Source: Streptomyces sp. JB150 (GTDB lineage: Bacteria > Actinomycetota > Actinomycetes > Streptomycetales > Streptomycetaceae). Taken from it: DNA of 64,000 bases. The DNA lies in assembly GCF_011193355.1 (NCBI RefSeq), contig NZ_CP049780.1:1409582-1473581 (forward strand), in the 5' to 3' direction. Made by a program: the position numbers and the translations under genes. Below the pieces are notes generated by a model. That model saw nothing but the letters and a program-made list of their open reading frames with translations, was not told the DNA's origin and searched no databases. Numbering within the stretch: position 1 is the first letter of the stretch; every line of letters begins with the position of its first letter. Of this stretch, positions 25,462-33,699 are shown piece after piece.

Positions 25462-26859
25462 GTGACCAGACTCAGCGTCGAGATGCTGGCAGCGGACGCC
25501 GTCGAGCCCATCACCTCGGCCGGCCACGGCCGGCTGGGCATCGCCGTGCTGGCGGGCATCGCCGTCATCGTTCTGCTCATCACCAAGTTCAAGCTGCATG
25601 CCTTCCTGGCGCTGACCATCGGGTCACTGGCGCTCGGCGCCTTCGCCGGGGCGCCGCTGGACAAGGCGATCGCCAGTTTCACCACCGGCCTCGGCTCCAC
25701 CGTGGCGGGCGTCGGCGTGCTGATCGCGCTCGGCGCGATCCTCGGCAAGATGCTCGCCGACTCCGGCGGCGCCGACCAGGTCGTCGACACCATCCTCGCC
25801 AAGGCCGGCGGCAGGTCCATGCCGTGGGCGATGGTGCTGATCGCCTCCGTGATCGGACTGCCGCTGTTCTTCGAGGTCGGCGTCGTGCTGCTGATCCCGG
25901 TCGTGCTGATGGTCGCCAAGCGCGGCCACTACTCCCTGATGCGGATCGGCATCCCCGCGCTCGCCGGACTGTCCGTGATGCACGGCCTGGTCCCGCCGCA
26001 CCCCGGCCCGCTCGTCGCGATCGACGCCGTCCAGGCCAACCTGGGTGTGACCCTGGCGCTCGGCGTGCTGGTCGCCATCCCGACGGTGATCATCGCCGGT
26101 CCGGTCTTCTCCCGGTTCGCGGCCCGCTGGGTGGACGTCCCCGCCCCGGACCGGATGATCCCGCAGCGCGCCTCCGACGAGCTGGACAAGCGCCCGAGCT
26201 TCGGCGCGACCCTGGCCACCATCCTGCTGCCGGTCGTCCTGATGCTCGCCAAGGCCCTGGTGGACATCGTCGTCGACGATCCCGAGTCCACCGTCCAGCG
26301 CGTCTTCGACGTCATCGGCTCGCCGCTGATCGCGCTGCTCGCGTCCGTCCTGCTCGGCATCTTCACCCTCGCCCGCCCGGCCGGCTTCTCCAGGGAGCGG
26401 GTCTCGGGCATGGTCGAGAAGGGCCTCGCGCCCATCGCGGGCATCCTGCTGATCGTCGGCGCGGGCGGCGGCTTCAAGCAGACGCTGATCGACTCCGGTG
26501 TGGGTCAGATGGTCCTCGACATCTCGGAGGACTGGTCGATCCCGGCGCTGCTGCTGGCCTGGCTGATCGCGGTCGCGATCCGCCTCGCGACCGGCTCGGC
26601 GACGGTGGCGACCGTGTCGGCGGCGGGCCTCGTCGCCCCGCTGGCCGCCGACATGTCCACCACCCACGCCGCCCTCCTCGTCCTCGCCATCGGCGCCGGC
26701 TCGCTCTTCTTCAGCCATGTCAACGACGCCGGTTTCTGGCTGGTGAAGGAGTACTTCGGGCTGAGCGTCGGGCAGACGATCAAGACCTGGTCGGTGATGG
26801 AGACGATCATCTCGGTGGTGGCCGGCGCGTTCGTGCTGCTGCTGTCGCTGATCATCTAG
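25462..26859 (+). CDS. gntP: Gluconate:H+ symporter, GntP family
   Basis: A 465-residue polytopic membrane protein with 12-14 hydrophobic segments. Family motifs include LIALGAILGKMLADSGGAD, SVIGLPLFFEVGVVLLIPVV, VPPHPGPLVAIDAVQANLG and the C-terminal LFFSHVNDAGFWLVKEYF. It imports gluconate for the adjacent kinase. GTG start with weak AAGGGAA site. A strong terminator follows at 26910. Confidence 0.94.
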   Translation: MTRLSVEMLAADAVEPITSAGHGRLGIAVLAGIAVIVLLITKFKLHAFLALTIGSLALGAFAGAPLDKAIASFTTGLGSTVAGVGVLIALGAILGKMLADSGGADQVVDTILAKAGGRSMPWAMVLIASVIGLPLFFEVGVVLLIPVVLMVAKRGHYSLMRIGIPALAGLSVMHGLVPPHPGPLVAIDAVQANLGVTLALGVLVAIPTVIIAGPVFSRFAARWVDVPAPDRMIPQRASDELDKRPSFGATLATILLPVVLMLAKALVDIVVDDPESTVQRVFDVIGSPLIALLASVLLGIFTLARPAGFSRERVSGMVEKGLAPIAGILLIVGAGGGFKQTLIDSGVGQMVLDISEDWSIPALLLAWLIAVAIRLATGSATVATVSAAGLVAPLAADMSTTHAALLVLAIGAGSLFFSHVNDAGFWLVKEYFGLSVGQTIKTWSVMETIISVVAGAFVLLLSLII

Positions 26860-26909
26860 CCGTACGACGGTTCGGCCGGCGCGGTACGGCTCGGCTCCGG
26901 CCCGCGGAC

Positions 26910-26947
26910 GAGAAGGGCCCACCCCTCCCCGGGGGTGGGCCCTTCTC
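26910..26947 (+). terminator. 16-bp hairpin terminator of the gluconate operon
   Basis: Arms 26910-26925 and 26932-26947 are perfect complements, 50 bp downstream of gntP. Confidence 0.85.
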
Positions 26948-26949
26948 TC

Positions 26950-27293
26950 GTCCGCCGCGGCGGGCTCGGCCCGGACATCGTCGACGTGCCAGCGGCCGGG
27001 CGCGGGTACGGCGGGCGGGACCAGACGTGGTCGTGTCCCCCGCACGTCGCGGGCCCTGTCCGGTGGCGGCGAGCGTGCGTCACTGGTTGCCCGCCCCCGG
27101 TCGGGGCAATCGCCCCCACCGGGGCGGCGTAGCCGGTCCACCTGGCCGGCCGCATGGCCCGCGGATCCCCGCGCCCGGCCCGCGCGCGGGCAGCGCACCG
27201 AGGACACCGCCGCGCTCCGGGCCGTACGACGACCTGGGCACCCCGGCTCCACGACCGGCCCGCGGCATCCGGCGCCGCAGCCGGTCCCCGGCG
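26950..27293. other. Non-coding spacer between gluconate operon terminator and APC permease
   Basis: About 340 bp with no convincing gene. It contains short GC-rich inverted repeats such as the GGTCGGGGC/GCCCCCACC pair near 27100, probably end signals for the converging permease gene. No promoter is seen. Confidence 0.5.
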
Positions 27294-28850
27294 CTACGGG
27301 CGGTCCGTCGCCGCCTTGTCCAGTTGGAAGGCCTCGTTGCCGAGGCCGATGCGGGCGTGGGTCTCGGGGGCGCGGGAGCGCAGGACCAGGCCGAGGACCG
27401 CGCCGGCGGCGGCCGCCGCGGCGATGATGCCGGGCAGCGTCCAGCGCAGCGTGGAGCCGGGGCCGGCGCCGACCAGGACGTCGAAGTCCTTGACGGTGAA
27501 GCCGGCGATGACGAGCAGCGCGAGTCCGGCGAGCGTGGAGGTGACCAGCCGCCAGGCCTGCGTGCCCGCGGCGCCACGCCGGGCGAAGAAGACGACGACG
27601 GACAGCGAGGCGGTGGCCATCAGCAGGATCACGCCGAGGGCGCCCACGTTGCCGAACCAGGTGAACAGGTGCAGCACGGGCTCGGTCGGGTCGCCGGCGG
27701 GGCTGTCGTCGGCGAGGGCGAAGGCGGTGACGACCAGGCCGGAGATAACGGTCTGGAGCAGCGAGCCGGTGCCGGGCGCGCCGCTGGCGCCCCGGGTCCG
27801 GCCGAAGGCGCGCGGCAGCAGTCCCTCGCGTCCCATGGCGAAGGCGTACCGGGCGACGACGTTGTGGAAGCTGAGCAGCGCGGCGAACATGCCGGTTACG
27901 AACAGGACGTGCAGCACGTCGGTGAAGGTGCCGCCGAGGCGGGACTCGGTGAGGAAGAACAGCAGTCCGGCGCTCTGCTCGCGCGCGGTGCCGACGATGT
28001 GGTCCGGACCGGTGGCGACGGTGAGCGCCCAGGAGCTGAGGGCGAAGAAGACGGCGACAAAGCCGACGGCGAGGAACATCACGCGCGGCACGAGAATGTG
28101 CGGACGGCTGGTCTCCTCGGCGTACACGGGGGCCTGCTCGAAACCGGTGAAGGCGGCGATGCAGAAGCACAGCGCGGTGCCGACGCCCGCGCCGGAGAGG
28201 GTGCCGGGGTCGAAGGCGGCCAGTGACAGGCCCTGCGGGCCGGGGTCGGCGACGGCGGCGACGTCGAAGACGACGACGAGGGCCAGCTCGATGAGCAGCA
28301 GCACCCCGAGCACGCGCGCGTTGACGTCGATCTTCAGCCAGCCGAGCGCGCCGACGACAGCCACGGCGGCCAGCGCGGGGACCCACCAGGCGATCTCGGT
28401 GTCGGCGTAGGTGGCGAGGAGTCCGGCGACCTCGAAGCCGAAGATGCCGTAGATGCCGACCTGGAGCGCGCTGTAGGCGACCAGGGCGACGAGCGAGGCG
28501 CTCGCTCCGGCGGTGCCGCCGAGGCCGCGGGAGATGTAGGCGTAGAAGGCGCCCGCGTTGTGGACGTGGCGGCTCATCTCGGCGTAGCCGATGCCGAAGA
28601 GGACCAGTACGACGCCGAGGATGACGAAGAGGAGCGGCTGGCCGACGATCCCCATCACCGCGAACGTGGTGGGCATGACACCGGCGACGACCATGAGGGG
28701 CGCGGTCGCCGCGAGCACCGACAGCAGCAGGCCGCCCGTGCCGAGCCGGCCGGCGCGCAGGGCGCGCTCCTCGCCCTTGAAGGTGCTGATGCCGTCGGCG
28801 GCGCCGTCGGCGGTGCTCGGCGGTGTCGTGGGGGAACTGCCCGTCGTCAT
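27294..28850 (-). CDS. APC-superfamily amino acid permease
   Basis: A 518-residue membrane protein with about 12-14 helices. The first helix region GTGGLLLSVLAATAPLMVV and the cytosolic motif FGIGYAEMSRHVHNAGAFYAY are typical of the AAT/APC group. Helix 6 region contains CIAAFTGFEQAPVYAEET, matching the conserved F-x-G-F-E of this class. Substrate cannot be deduced. The C-terminal 30 residues are soluble. ATG start at 28850. Confidence 0.9.
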   Translation of the reverse strand: MTTGSSPTTPPSTADGAADGISTFKGEERALRAGRLGTGGLLLSVLAATAPLMVVAGVMPTTFAVMGIVGQPLLFVILGVVLVLFGIGYAEMSRHVHNAGAFYAYISRGLGGTAGASASLVALVAYSALQVGIYGIFGFEVAGLLATYADTEIAWWVPALAAVAVVGALGWLKIDVNARVLGVLLLIELALVVVFDVAAVADPGPQGLSLAAFDPGTLSGAGVGTALCFCIAAFTGFEQAPVYAEETSRPHILVPRVMFLAVGFVAVFFALSSWALTVATGPDHIVGTAREQSAGLLFFLTESRLGGTFTDVLHVLFVTGMFAALLSFHNVVARYAFAMGREGLLPRAFGRTRGASGAPGTGSLLQTVISGLVVTAFALADDSPAGDPTEPVLHLFTWFGNVGALGVILLMATASLSVVVFFARRGAAGTQAWRLVTSTLAGLALLVIAGFTVKDFDVLVGAGPGSTLRWTLPGIIAAAAAAGAVLGLVLRSRAPETHARIGLGNEAFQLDKAATDRP

Positions 28851-28996
28851 CGTGTGGACCGTCCTTGCCTGCTGTCGGGGGTGAGGGTCGGGGGGAGCGC
28901 TGGGGGGTGAGGGCTGTGGGGGGGGGAGGCGGGGTCGGGGACGGGGCCGGGGGCCTCTTGGGAGGGCGGCGGCGGGTCACCGGGGCGGATCCGGGC

Positions 28997-29944
28997 TCAC
29001 CCCGTGCCGAGCGCCCGTCCCCGGGCGGCGCGGAAGGCGGCGAGCGGGTCGCGGTCCGGGTAGGACCACGGCTCGGGGGTGGGGCGCTCGCCGATGCGGT
29101 GGAACAGGGCGGCGGCCTCGGCGGAGCGGCCCTCGCAGTACTTGGCGTGGGCGAGGTAGTTCAGGTCGACGAGGCGGCGCGGATGGCCGTCGTGCTCCCA
29201 CTCCAGCCACCAGTCGAAGGCGGCCTTCATCACCTGCCGGGCCCGGCGGCCGGTCCAGTGCGCGGAGGCGGCCGGGTCGGCGGGCTCGAAGCCGTGCGCG
29301 GCCAGCACCCGGTACCGCTCGGCGTGCGCGACCACCGGCAGGATCGCCAGCGGCGAGTCGGCGGGGGCCTGCTCGGCGGCCCAGCCGGCGAAGTCGTACA
29401 CCTCGTGCAGCGGGTCGGGGCCCGCGTCGGCGCGTCGCTCGGCGAGCCGGGCGACCACCAGGTGGTGGGCGTGGTGGTGGTCGGCGTACCGGGCCCGCAC
29501 CTGTTCGAAGGTCCGTACGACCTCGGCCTGCTCACCGAGGTGGCGTTCGAGCAGGAGCAGGCCGAGCCAGGGGGTGGGGTCGGCGGGGAGCCGGGCGGCG
29601 GCGCCCCGGCAGGCGTCGCGGGCCCGGTCCGGCTTCTCCTTGCCGCGCAGCGCCCGTGACACCCGGGCCACGGCGAGCAGCACGGAGGCGTCGGCGGAGT
29701 CCGGCTCGGCGAGCAGCCACTCGCGGGCCCAGGCGGCGGTGTACGGCTCGTGCGCGAGCACGGTAACCCGGTGTCCGCGCAGGTCCCAGTCGTCGCCGGT
29801 GCGGGCGAGCAGGGAGCGGGCGGCCTGCCAGCGGCCCTGGGCGAGGGCGGCGCGGGCGGCGGTGAGTTCGGTGTCGTCGAGGGCCGAGTCGAGACCCCGG
29901 TCCGCGCGCTTGCGGCGGCCGAGAGGAGGCGGGGGCGGGGACAC
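28997..29944 (-). CDS. Hypothetical protein with TPR-like helical repeats
   Basis: A 315-residue soluble, Ala/Arg-rich helical protein. Residues 24-160 look like degenerate tetratricopeptide helices (LTAARAALAQGRWQAARSLL, DASVLLAVARVSRALRG). The C-terminal half has WWLEWEHDGHPRRLVDLNYL. I recognise no catalytic motif; similar proteins occur in other Streptomyces. GTG start with weak ribosome site. It lies upstream of the permease in the same direction with a 146 bp gap, so cotranscription is possible but not shown. Confidence 0.7.
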   Translation of the reverse strand: MSPPPPPLGRRKRADRGLDSALDDTELTAARAALAQGRWQAARSLLARTGDDWDLRGHRVTVLAHEPYTAAWAREWLLAEPDSADASVLLAVARVSRALRGKEKPDRARDACRGAAARLPADPTPWLGLLLLERHLGEQAEVVRTFEQVRARYADHHHAHHLVVARLAERRADAGPDPLHEVYDFAGWAAEQAPADSPLAILPVVAHAERYRVLAAHGFEPADPAASAHWTGRRARQVMKAAFDWWLEWEHDGHPRRLVDLNYLAHAKYCEGRSAEAAALFHRIGERPTPEPWSYPDRDPLAAFRAARGRALGTG

Positions 29945-30387
29945 CTCGAACGTTCCTCTGGGCTCTCTCTGGGTGACTCGGGGCGACGGGGGCTGGGCTC
30001 GGGGCCGGCTGGGGCGGATTGCGGGCTGATGGCTGAGGACTGAGGGCCGACTCCGTATCGACTCGAGTCGGCTCGGGTCGGCTGGGGTCGGCTCGGGCGG
30101 CTCGGAGGAGACTCAGAGCCGGCCACGAATGTGCTCTGCCATCAGACGATCACGCACAGCAAACCCCCAGCCAAGGCTCTCCGTCAAGCGCCACTGGTAC
30201 ATGACACGCGTCAACGCCGTTCACACCCAGGGGACTTGCGCAGGCGGAAGGGGCACGGGCCGCACCGGACCCCACCCCGATGTGACGTGTGTCATAGCGC
30301 AGCCTCGCCGCACCGCTCAGCATGGCCGGAAGCATCCCATTTGCCCGTGCACTGCCGAATGATCACCCAGGGAGCGGCTTGTCCATC
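29945..30387. promoter_or_regulatory. Divergent intergenic region with two TGAC-N4-GTCA near-palindromes
   Basis: A run of GTCGGCTCGG-like units occupies about 30058-30105. TGACACGCGTCA is at 30202-30213 and TGACGTGTGTCA at 30283-30294; the second is embedded in TGTGACGTGTGTCATA, close to the Crp half-site pattern TGTGA-N6-TCACA. The latter is about 100 bp upstream of the DMT permease start. No gene is supported here. Confidence 0.4.
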
Positions 30388-31269
30388 ATGGTTCTGGTGC
30401 TCGCCCTGAGTGCCGCCTGCTGCCTGGGGTTCGGTTTCGTCCTCCAGCAGAGCGCGGCCCAGCGCGCGCCCCTCGCGGACTTCCTCTCGCCGCGGCTGCT
30501 GCTGGATCTGGCGAAGATGCCCGGCTGGCTCGGCGGCATCGGCCTCATGGCCGTGGGCATGGCCCTCGGCGCGGTGGCCCTCGGCCACGGCGAGATCTCC
30601 CTCGTGGAGCCCCTGCTCGCCACCAACCTGCTCTTCGCCCTCGCACTGTCCCGGCGCCGCACCCGGCAGCCGCTCGGCCGCCAGGGCTGGCTGGGCCTCG
30701 CGCTGCTCGCGGGCGGCGTGGCCGCGTTCCTGATGGCGGGCGAGCCGCGCGGCGGCCACGCGGTCGCCGATCCGCTGCGGCACTGGCTGATCATCGGCCT
30801 GATGACCGGTACGGCCCTGCTGCTGACCGGATACGCCCGCCGCACCCGCCTCGGCTCCGCTCCGGTGCTGCTCGCGGTGGCGGCGGGGCTGCTGTACGGC
30901 GTCCAGGACGCGCTGACCCGGGAGAGCGGGCAGCGGTTCGCCGCCGGCGGGTGGGCGGAGCTGCTGACCGGCTGGCAGCCGTACGCCGTGCTGGTGCTCG
31001 GTGTGACCGGGCTGATCCTGGTGCAGAGCGCCTTCGAGACGGCCCCGCTGCGCAAGAGCCTGCCCGCCCTGACCGCCGCGCAGCCGCTGGCCGGCATCGT
31101 CTGCGGCGTCGGCTTCCTCGGCGACCGGCTGCACACCGACGCGGCGGCCCTGGCCGGCCAGGCGGCGGGTCTGACGGCCGTGATCACCGGCATCCTCCTG
31201 CTCGGCATGCACCCAGCCCTCCCCCAGGGCACCCCTGCCCCACCACGCGTCGCCCTCCGAACAAGCTGA
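30388..31269 (+). CDS. DMT-superfamily (EamA-like) transporter
   Basis: A 293-residue membrane protein with about 9-10 hydrophobic segments, beginning MVLVLALSAACCLGFGFVLQ. The repeat structure and GEISLVEPLLATNLLFALAL and LTAAQPLAGIVCGVGFLGDR segments fit the DMT group. Substrate unknown. The ATG at 30388 is used; a TTG nine bases upstream has better spacing from GGGAG and could be the real start. The 3' end of this gene is duplicated in decayed form immediately downstream. Confidence 0.8.
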   Translation: MVLVLALSAACCLGFGFVLQQSAAQRAPLADFLSPRLLLDLAKMPGWLGGIGLMAVGMALGAVALGHGEISLVEPLLATNLLFALALSRRRTRQPLGRQGWLGLALLAGGVAAFLMAGEPRGGHAVADPLRHWLIIGLMTGTALLLTGYARRTRLGSAPVLLAVAAGLLYGVQDALTRESGQRFAAGGWAELLTGWQPYAVLVLGVTGLILVQSAFETAPLRKSLPALTAAQPLAGIVCGVGFLGDRLHTDAAALAGQAAGLTAVITGILLLGMHPALPQGTPAPPRVALRTS

Positions 31270-31700
31270 GCCGCAGCCCCGACCGCCCCACGGGGGCGGG
31301 CCGCGTTGCGGGAGGGCGGGCGCGAGCCGCACGAGACGGGTCCCCCGGAGGCCGGCACGGGCCGCCGGAGACGGGCCACCCGGAGGCGGGCGCCGGCCAC
31401 CGGCAGAGGGACCCCGCCCTACCGGAAGGCGAGCGGCCTGACAGCCGGGATCGCGGCATCCTCCTGCTCAGCATGCAACCCAGCCCAGCCCTCCCCCAGA
31501 ACGCCCCACCCCAGACACGCGTCGCCCCCCCCCAGACGGGGTGAGCCCGAGTCACAGCCGCCCCCTCCGGAAGACTGACGGCCTTGCCGGAGGCAGGCCC
31601 GGGCGGCCCGAGACGGGCCACCCCGAGGCCGGCCCGGGCCGCCGGAAACGGCCTGCCCGGAACGCGGGCGCGAGCCGCCGCGCGGCAGGCGCCGACCTCC
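31171..31700. repeat. Diverged tandem duplication of the DMT gene tail and its downstream spacer
   Basis: Sequence from 31171 (CTGACGGCCG...GGCATCCTCCTGCTC...CATGCACCCAGC...ACGCGTCGCC) recurs from 31438 with GGCATCCTCCTGCTC, GCATGCAACC, CAGCCCTCCCCCAGA and ACGCGTCGCC in the same order. The spacer parts (31315-31400 and about 31590-31680, with GAGACGGGCCACCC and GGCCGCCGGA) also match. The copy step is 267 bp. The second copy has lost the reading frame. Confidence 0.8.
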
Positions 31701-31815
31701 GGAACGCGGGCGCGGACCGCCGGAAGACGGGCGCGAGCCGTCCCAAGACGGGCCGCCCTGCCCGGAGGCAAGCGCAGGCTGCCGCAGTGCGGGCCTCGGC
31801 TGCTTGGATGGGGGC

Positions 31816-32331
31816 ATGAGCGCTGCGGACGAGATGCTGGACATCGTCGACGAGAACGACCGCGTCATCGGGCGGCTCCCGCGCGGGGAGGTCTACGCGA
31901 AGGGCCTGCGCCACCGCTGTGTGTTCGTGCAGGCGCGCGACGCGCGGGGCCACGTCTTCGTCCACCGGCGCACGGCGACCAAGCTGGTCTTCCCCTCGCT
32001 GTACGACATGTTCGTCGGCGGGGTGGTGGGCGCCGGCGAGTCCTACGACGACGCGGCGCTGCGCGAGGCGGAGGAGGAGCTGGGCGTGAGCGGGCTGCCC
32101 CGCCCGCGCCACCTGTTCACGTTCCTCTACGACGACGGCGCCGGCCGGTCCTGGTGGTCCGCCGTCTACGAGGTGCGCTGCGACCTCCCGGTCCGCCCCC
32201 AGGCGGAGGAGGTGGCCTGGCACGCCTTCCTGCCGGAGGACGAGCTGCTGCGGCGGCTGCCCGAGTGGGAGTGGGTCCCGGACGGCCTCGCCGCGTACGA
32301 GCGGCTGCGGGCCCACCGGGCGACGGGCTGA
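31816..32331 (+). CDS. NUDIX hydrolase
   Basis: A 171-residue enzyme of the Nudix fold that cleaves nucleoside diphosphate-linked substrates or a related diphosphate. The Nudix box begins GGVVGAGESY and ends REAEEELGV (about 73-96), with the REAEEE metal ligands intact. The N-terminus MLDIVDENDRVIGRLPRGE resembles the IDI/YfcD-like branch, which has a broader role than nucleotide pools. Start at 31816 (MSAADEM); an ATG 12 bp upstream is less likely. Confidence 0.9.
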   Translation: MSAADEMLDIVDENDRVIGRLPRGEVYAKGLRHRCVFVQARDARGHVFVHRRTATKLVFPSLYDMFVGGVVGAGESYDDAALREAEEELGVSGLPRPRHLFTFLYDDGAGRSWWSAVYEVRCDLPVRPQAEEVAWHAFLPEDELLRRLPEWEWVPDGLAAYERLRAHRATG

Positions 32332-32368
32332 TCTGCCGCCGCGCACCCCTCCCGGTACTGTCGTACGA

Positions 32369-32761
32369 GTGATCGAAGTCCTGCGGAACGTCCGTCTGTG
32401 GTTCACCCCCGCCCGGATACGGGACGAGGGCGGCACCCCCGACTACCGTTTCTCGCTGGCCAACGAGCGCACCTTCCTGGCCTGGCTGCGCACCGCGCTC
32501 GCGCTGATCGGCGGCGGTTTCGCGGTGGACCAGTTCCTGCCGGACCTGCGGTGGGGCTGGCGGATCGGGCTGGCACTCGCCCTGCTGGCGGCGGGCGCGC
32601 TGTGCTCCCTGCGGGCGGTCAACCACTGGCTGCGCTGCGAGCGGGCCATGCGGCGCGGCGAGGACCTGCCGGCGTCCCGGTTCCCCGCGCTGCTCAGCCT
32701 GGTCGTCGCGGTCGTGGCCGTGGCGATGGTCGTCGTCGTGCTGTTCGGCTGGGAAGGATGA
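32369..32761 (+). CDS. YidH/DUF202 family membrane protein
   Basis: A 130-residue protein with three hydrophobic segments (about 44-60, 69-86, 108-126). The N-terminal signature YRFSLANERTFLAWLRTALALIG defines DUF202. Function unknown. The stop overlaps the start of a second DUF202 gene (ATGA), so the two are coupled and may form a hetero-oligomer. GTG start. Confidence 0.88.
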   Translation: MIEVLRNVRLWFTPARIRDEGGTPDYRFSLANERTFLAWLRTALALIGGGFAVDQFLPDLRWGWRIGLALALLAAGALCSLRAVNHWLRCERAMRRGEDLPASRFPALLSLVVAVVAVAMVVVVLFGWEG

Positions 32762-33081
32762 GCGGGGCCGCGCCCGGGAAGCGGGACCCCGGACTCCAGC
32801 CCGAGCGCACCCGGCTGGCCTGGCGGCGTACGACCCTCTCCCTGACCGTGGCGGCGGTGCTCGCCATGCGGACCACGCTGCACGAGGGCCCGACCACGCC
32901 CGCGCTGCTCGCCTGCGCCCTGTGTTTCACCCTCTGGCTGGGTTTCCTCCTCCTCGCCCACCACCGCATCCGCGCCCTCACCACCACCCTCCGCCCCGCC
33001 CCCCTGCCCCCACGCCACGCGACGGCGGCGACGGCCTGCACGGTGGCGCTGGCGGTGTGCGCGGTCGCCCTGATCCTCTAG
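32758..33081 (+). CDS. DUF202 family membrane protein, second of a coupled pair
   Basis: A 107-residue protein with the DUF202 core LQPERTRLAWRRTTLSLTVAA and three hydrophobic segments. It overlaps the preceding gene by four bases, the standard arrangement of YidG/YidH-like pairs. No enzymatic residues are seen. Confidence 0.87.
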   Translation: MSGAAPGKRDPGLQPERTRLAWRRTTLSLTVAAVLAMRTTLHEGPTTPALLACALCFTLWLGFLLLAHHRIRALTTTLRPAPLPPRHATAATACTVALAVCAVALIL

Positions 33082-33245
33082 GCGGACACCCCCTGGGGAC
33101 AGTACCTGGTCCTACCTCACCCCACCCCGTCCGGCCTCACCCCGCCGCGCCGCGTTGCCTCGGCGCTGCGGGGTACGCGGACGTCATGCCACCCTGATTG
33201 CCGGGAATGCCCCTCTTCCTCCGCCCCCCACCGGAAGTGAGACCC

Positions 33246-33542
33246 ATGACGACGCTCCACCAGGAACACCAGGCCCACCCCCACGCCCACGGCCCCGACT
33301 GCGGGCACACCGAGGTGCCGCACGGCGACCACGTCGACTACGCGCACAACGGCCATCTGCACCGCGAGCACGCCGGCCACTGGGACGAGTGCGAGGCCGA
33401 CGGGCACACCGCCCACCCGGACCACGACCACCGGCACGGCGAGGACTGCGGGCACGCCACCGTCCTGCACGGCGATCACGTCGACTACCTCCACGACGGC
33501 CACCGGCACGCACAGCACGAGGACCACTGGGACGACCACTGA
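33246..33542 (+). CDS. Histidine-rich small protein with two internal repeats (putative metal binder)
   Basis: A 98-residue cytoplasmic protein with more than a quarter histidine plus many Asp/Glu and three cysteines. It contains two copies of a unit of about 28 residues: CGHTEVPHGDHVDYAHNGH and CGHATVLHGDHVDYLHDGH, each followed by an H-x2-H/HWD ending. Such composition suggests zinc or nickel binding or storage. Similar short proteins occur in actinobacteria and are sometimes annotated as zinc transporter permease although no membrane helix is present here. No Zur box was seen upstream. ATG with GAAGTGAGA before it. Confidence 0.8.
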   Translation: MTTLHQEHQAHPHAHGPDCGHTEVPHGDHVDYAHNGHLHREHAGHWDECEADGHTAHPDHDHRHGEDCGHATVLHGDHVDYLHDGHRHAQHEDHWDDH

Positions 33543-33567
33543 GGCCCTGCCCGCCCGGCACCCCGGA

Positions 33568-33596
33568 ACGGCTCCCCGCACCCGCGTGGGAGCCGT
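33568..33596 (+). terminator. Short hairpin after the histidine-rich gene
   Basis: Nine-base arms ACGGCTCCC (33568-33576) and GGGAGCCGT (33588-33596) with an 11-base loop, 25 bp after the stop. Confidence 0.55.
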
Positions 33597-33642
33597 CCGC
33601 CTATCGTGGCCCTGATCACGTTCGCTCCGCCCACTGGACGGC

Positions 33643-33660
33643 ATACCGACCGGTCGGCAT
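33643..33660. promoter_or_regulatory. TetR-type palindrome ATACCGACCGGTCGGCAT before the phosphotransferase gene
   Basis: Eight of nine half-site bases are symmetric about CC|GG. It lies 40 bp upstream of the ATG at 33700. The same motif recurs upstream of the opposing SDR-ligase-tetR operon (40064-40081), suggesting control of both by the TetR at 36964-37557. Confidence 0.65.
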
Positions 33661-33699
33661 CATGAGTCGGAACCCGTTCCCCCGTCCGTAGGAGCGACG

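Noticed and set aside
25624..28980. A 1118-residue minus-strand open frame
   Set aside because: It spans the gluconate permease, the spacer and the APC permease; composition is the Arg/Gly/Pro of an out-of-frame reading.
30129..30362. 77-residue gene in the DMT upstream region
   Set aside because: Codon positions show no GC bias and there is no ribosome site; regulatory palindromes lie inside it.
33246..33542. Zinc transporter permease
   Set aside because: The histidine-rich protein has no hydrophobic segment long enough to cross a membrane.
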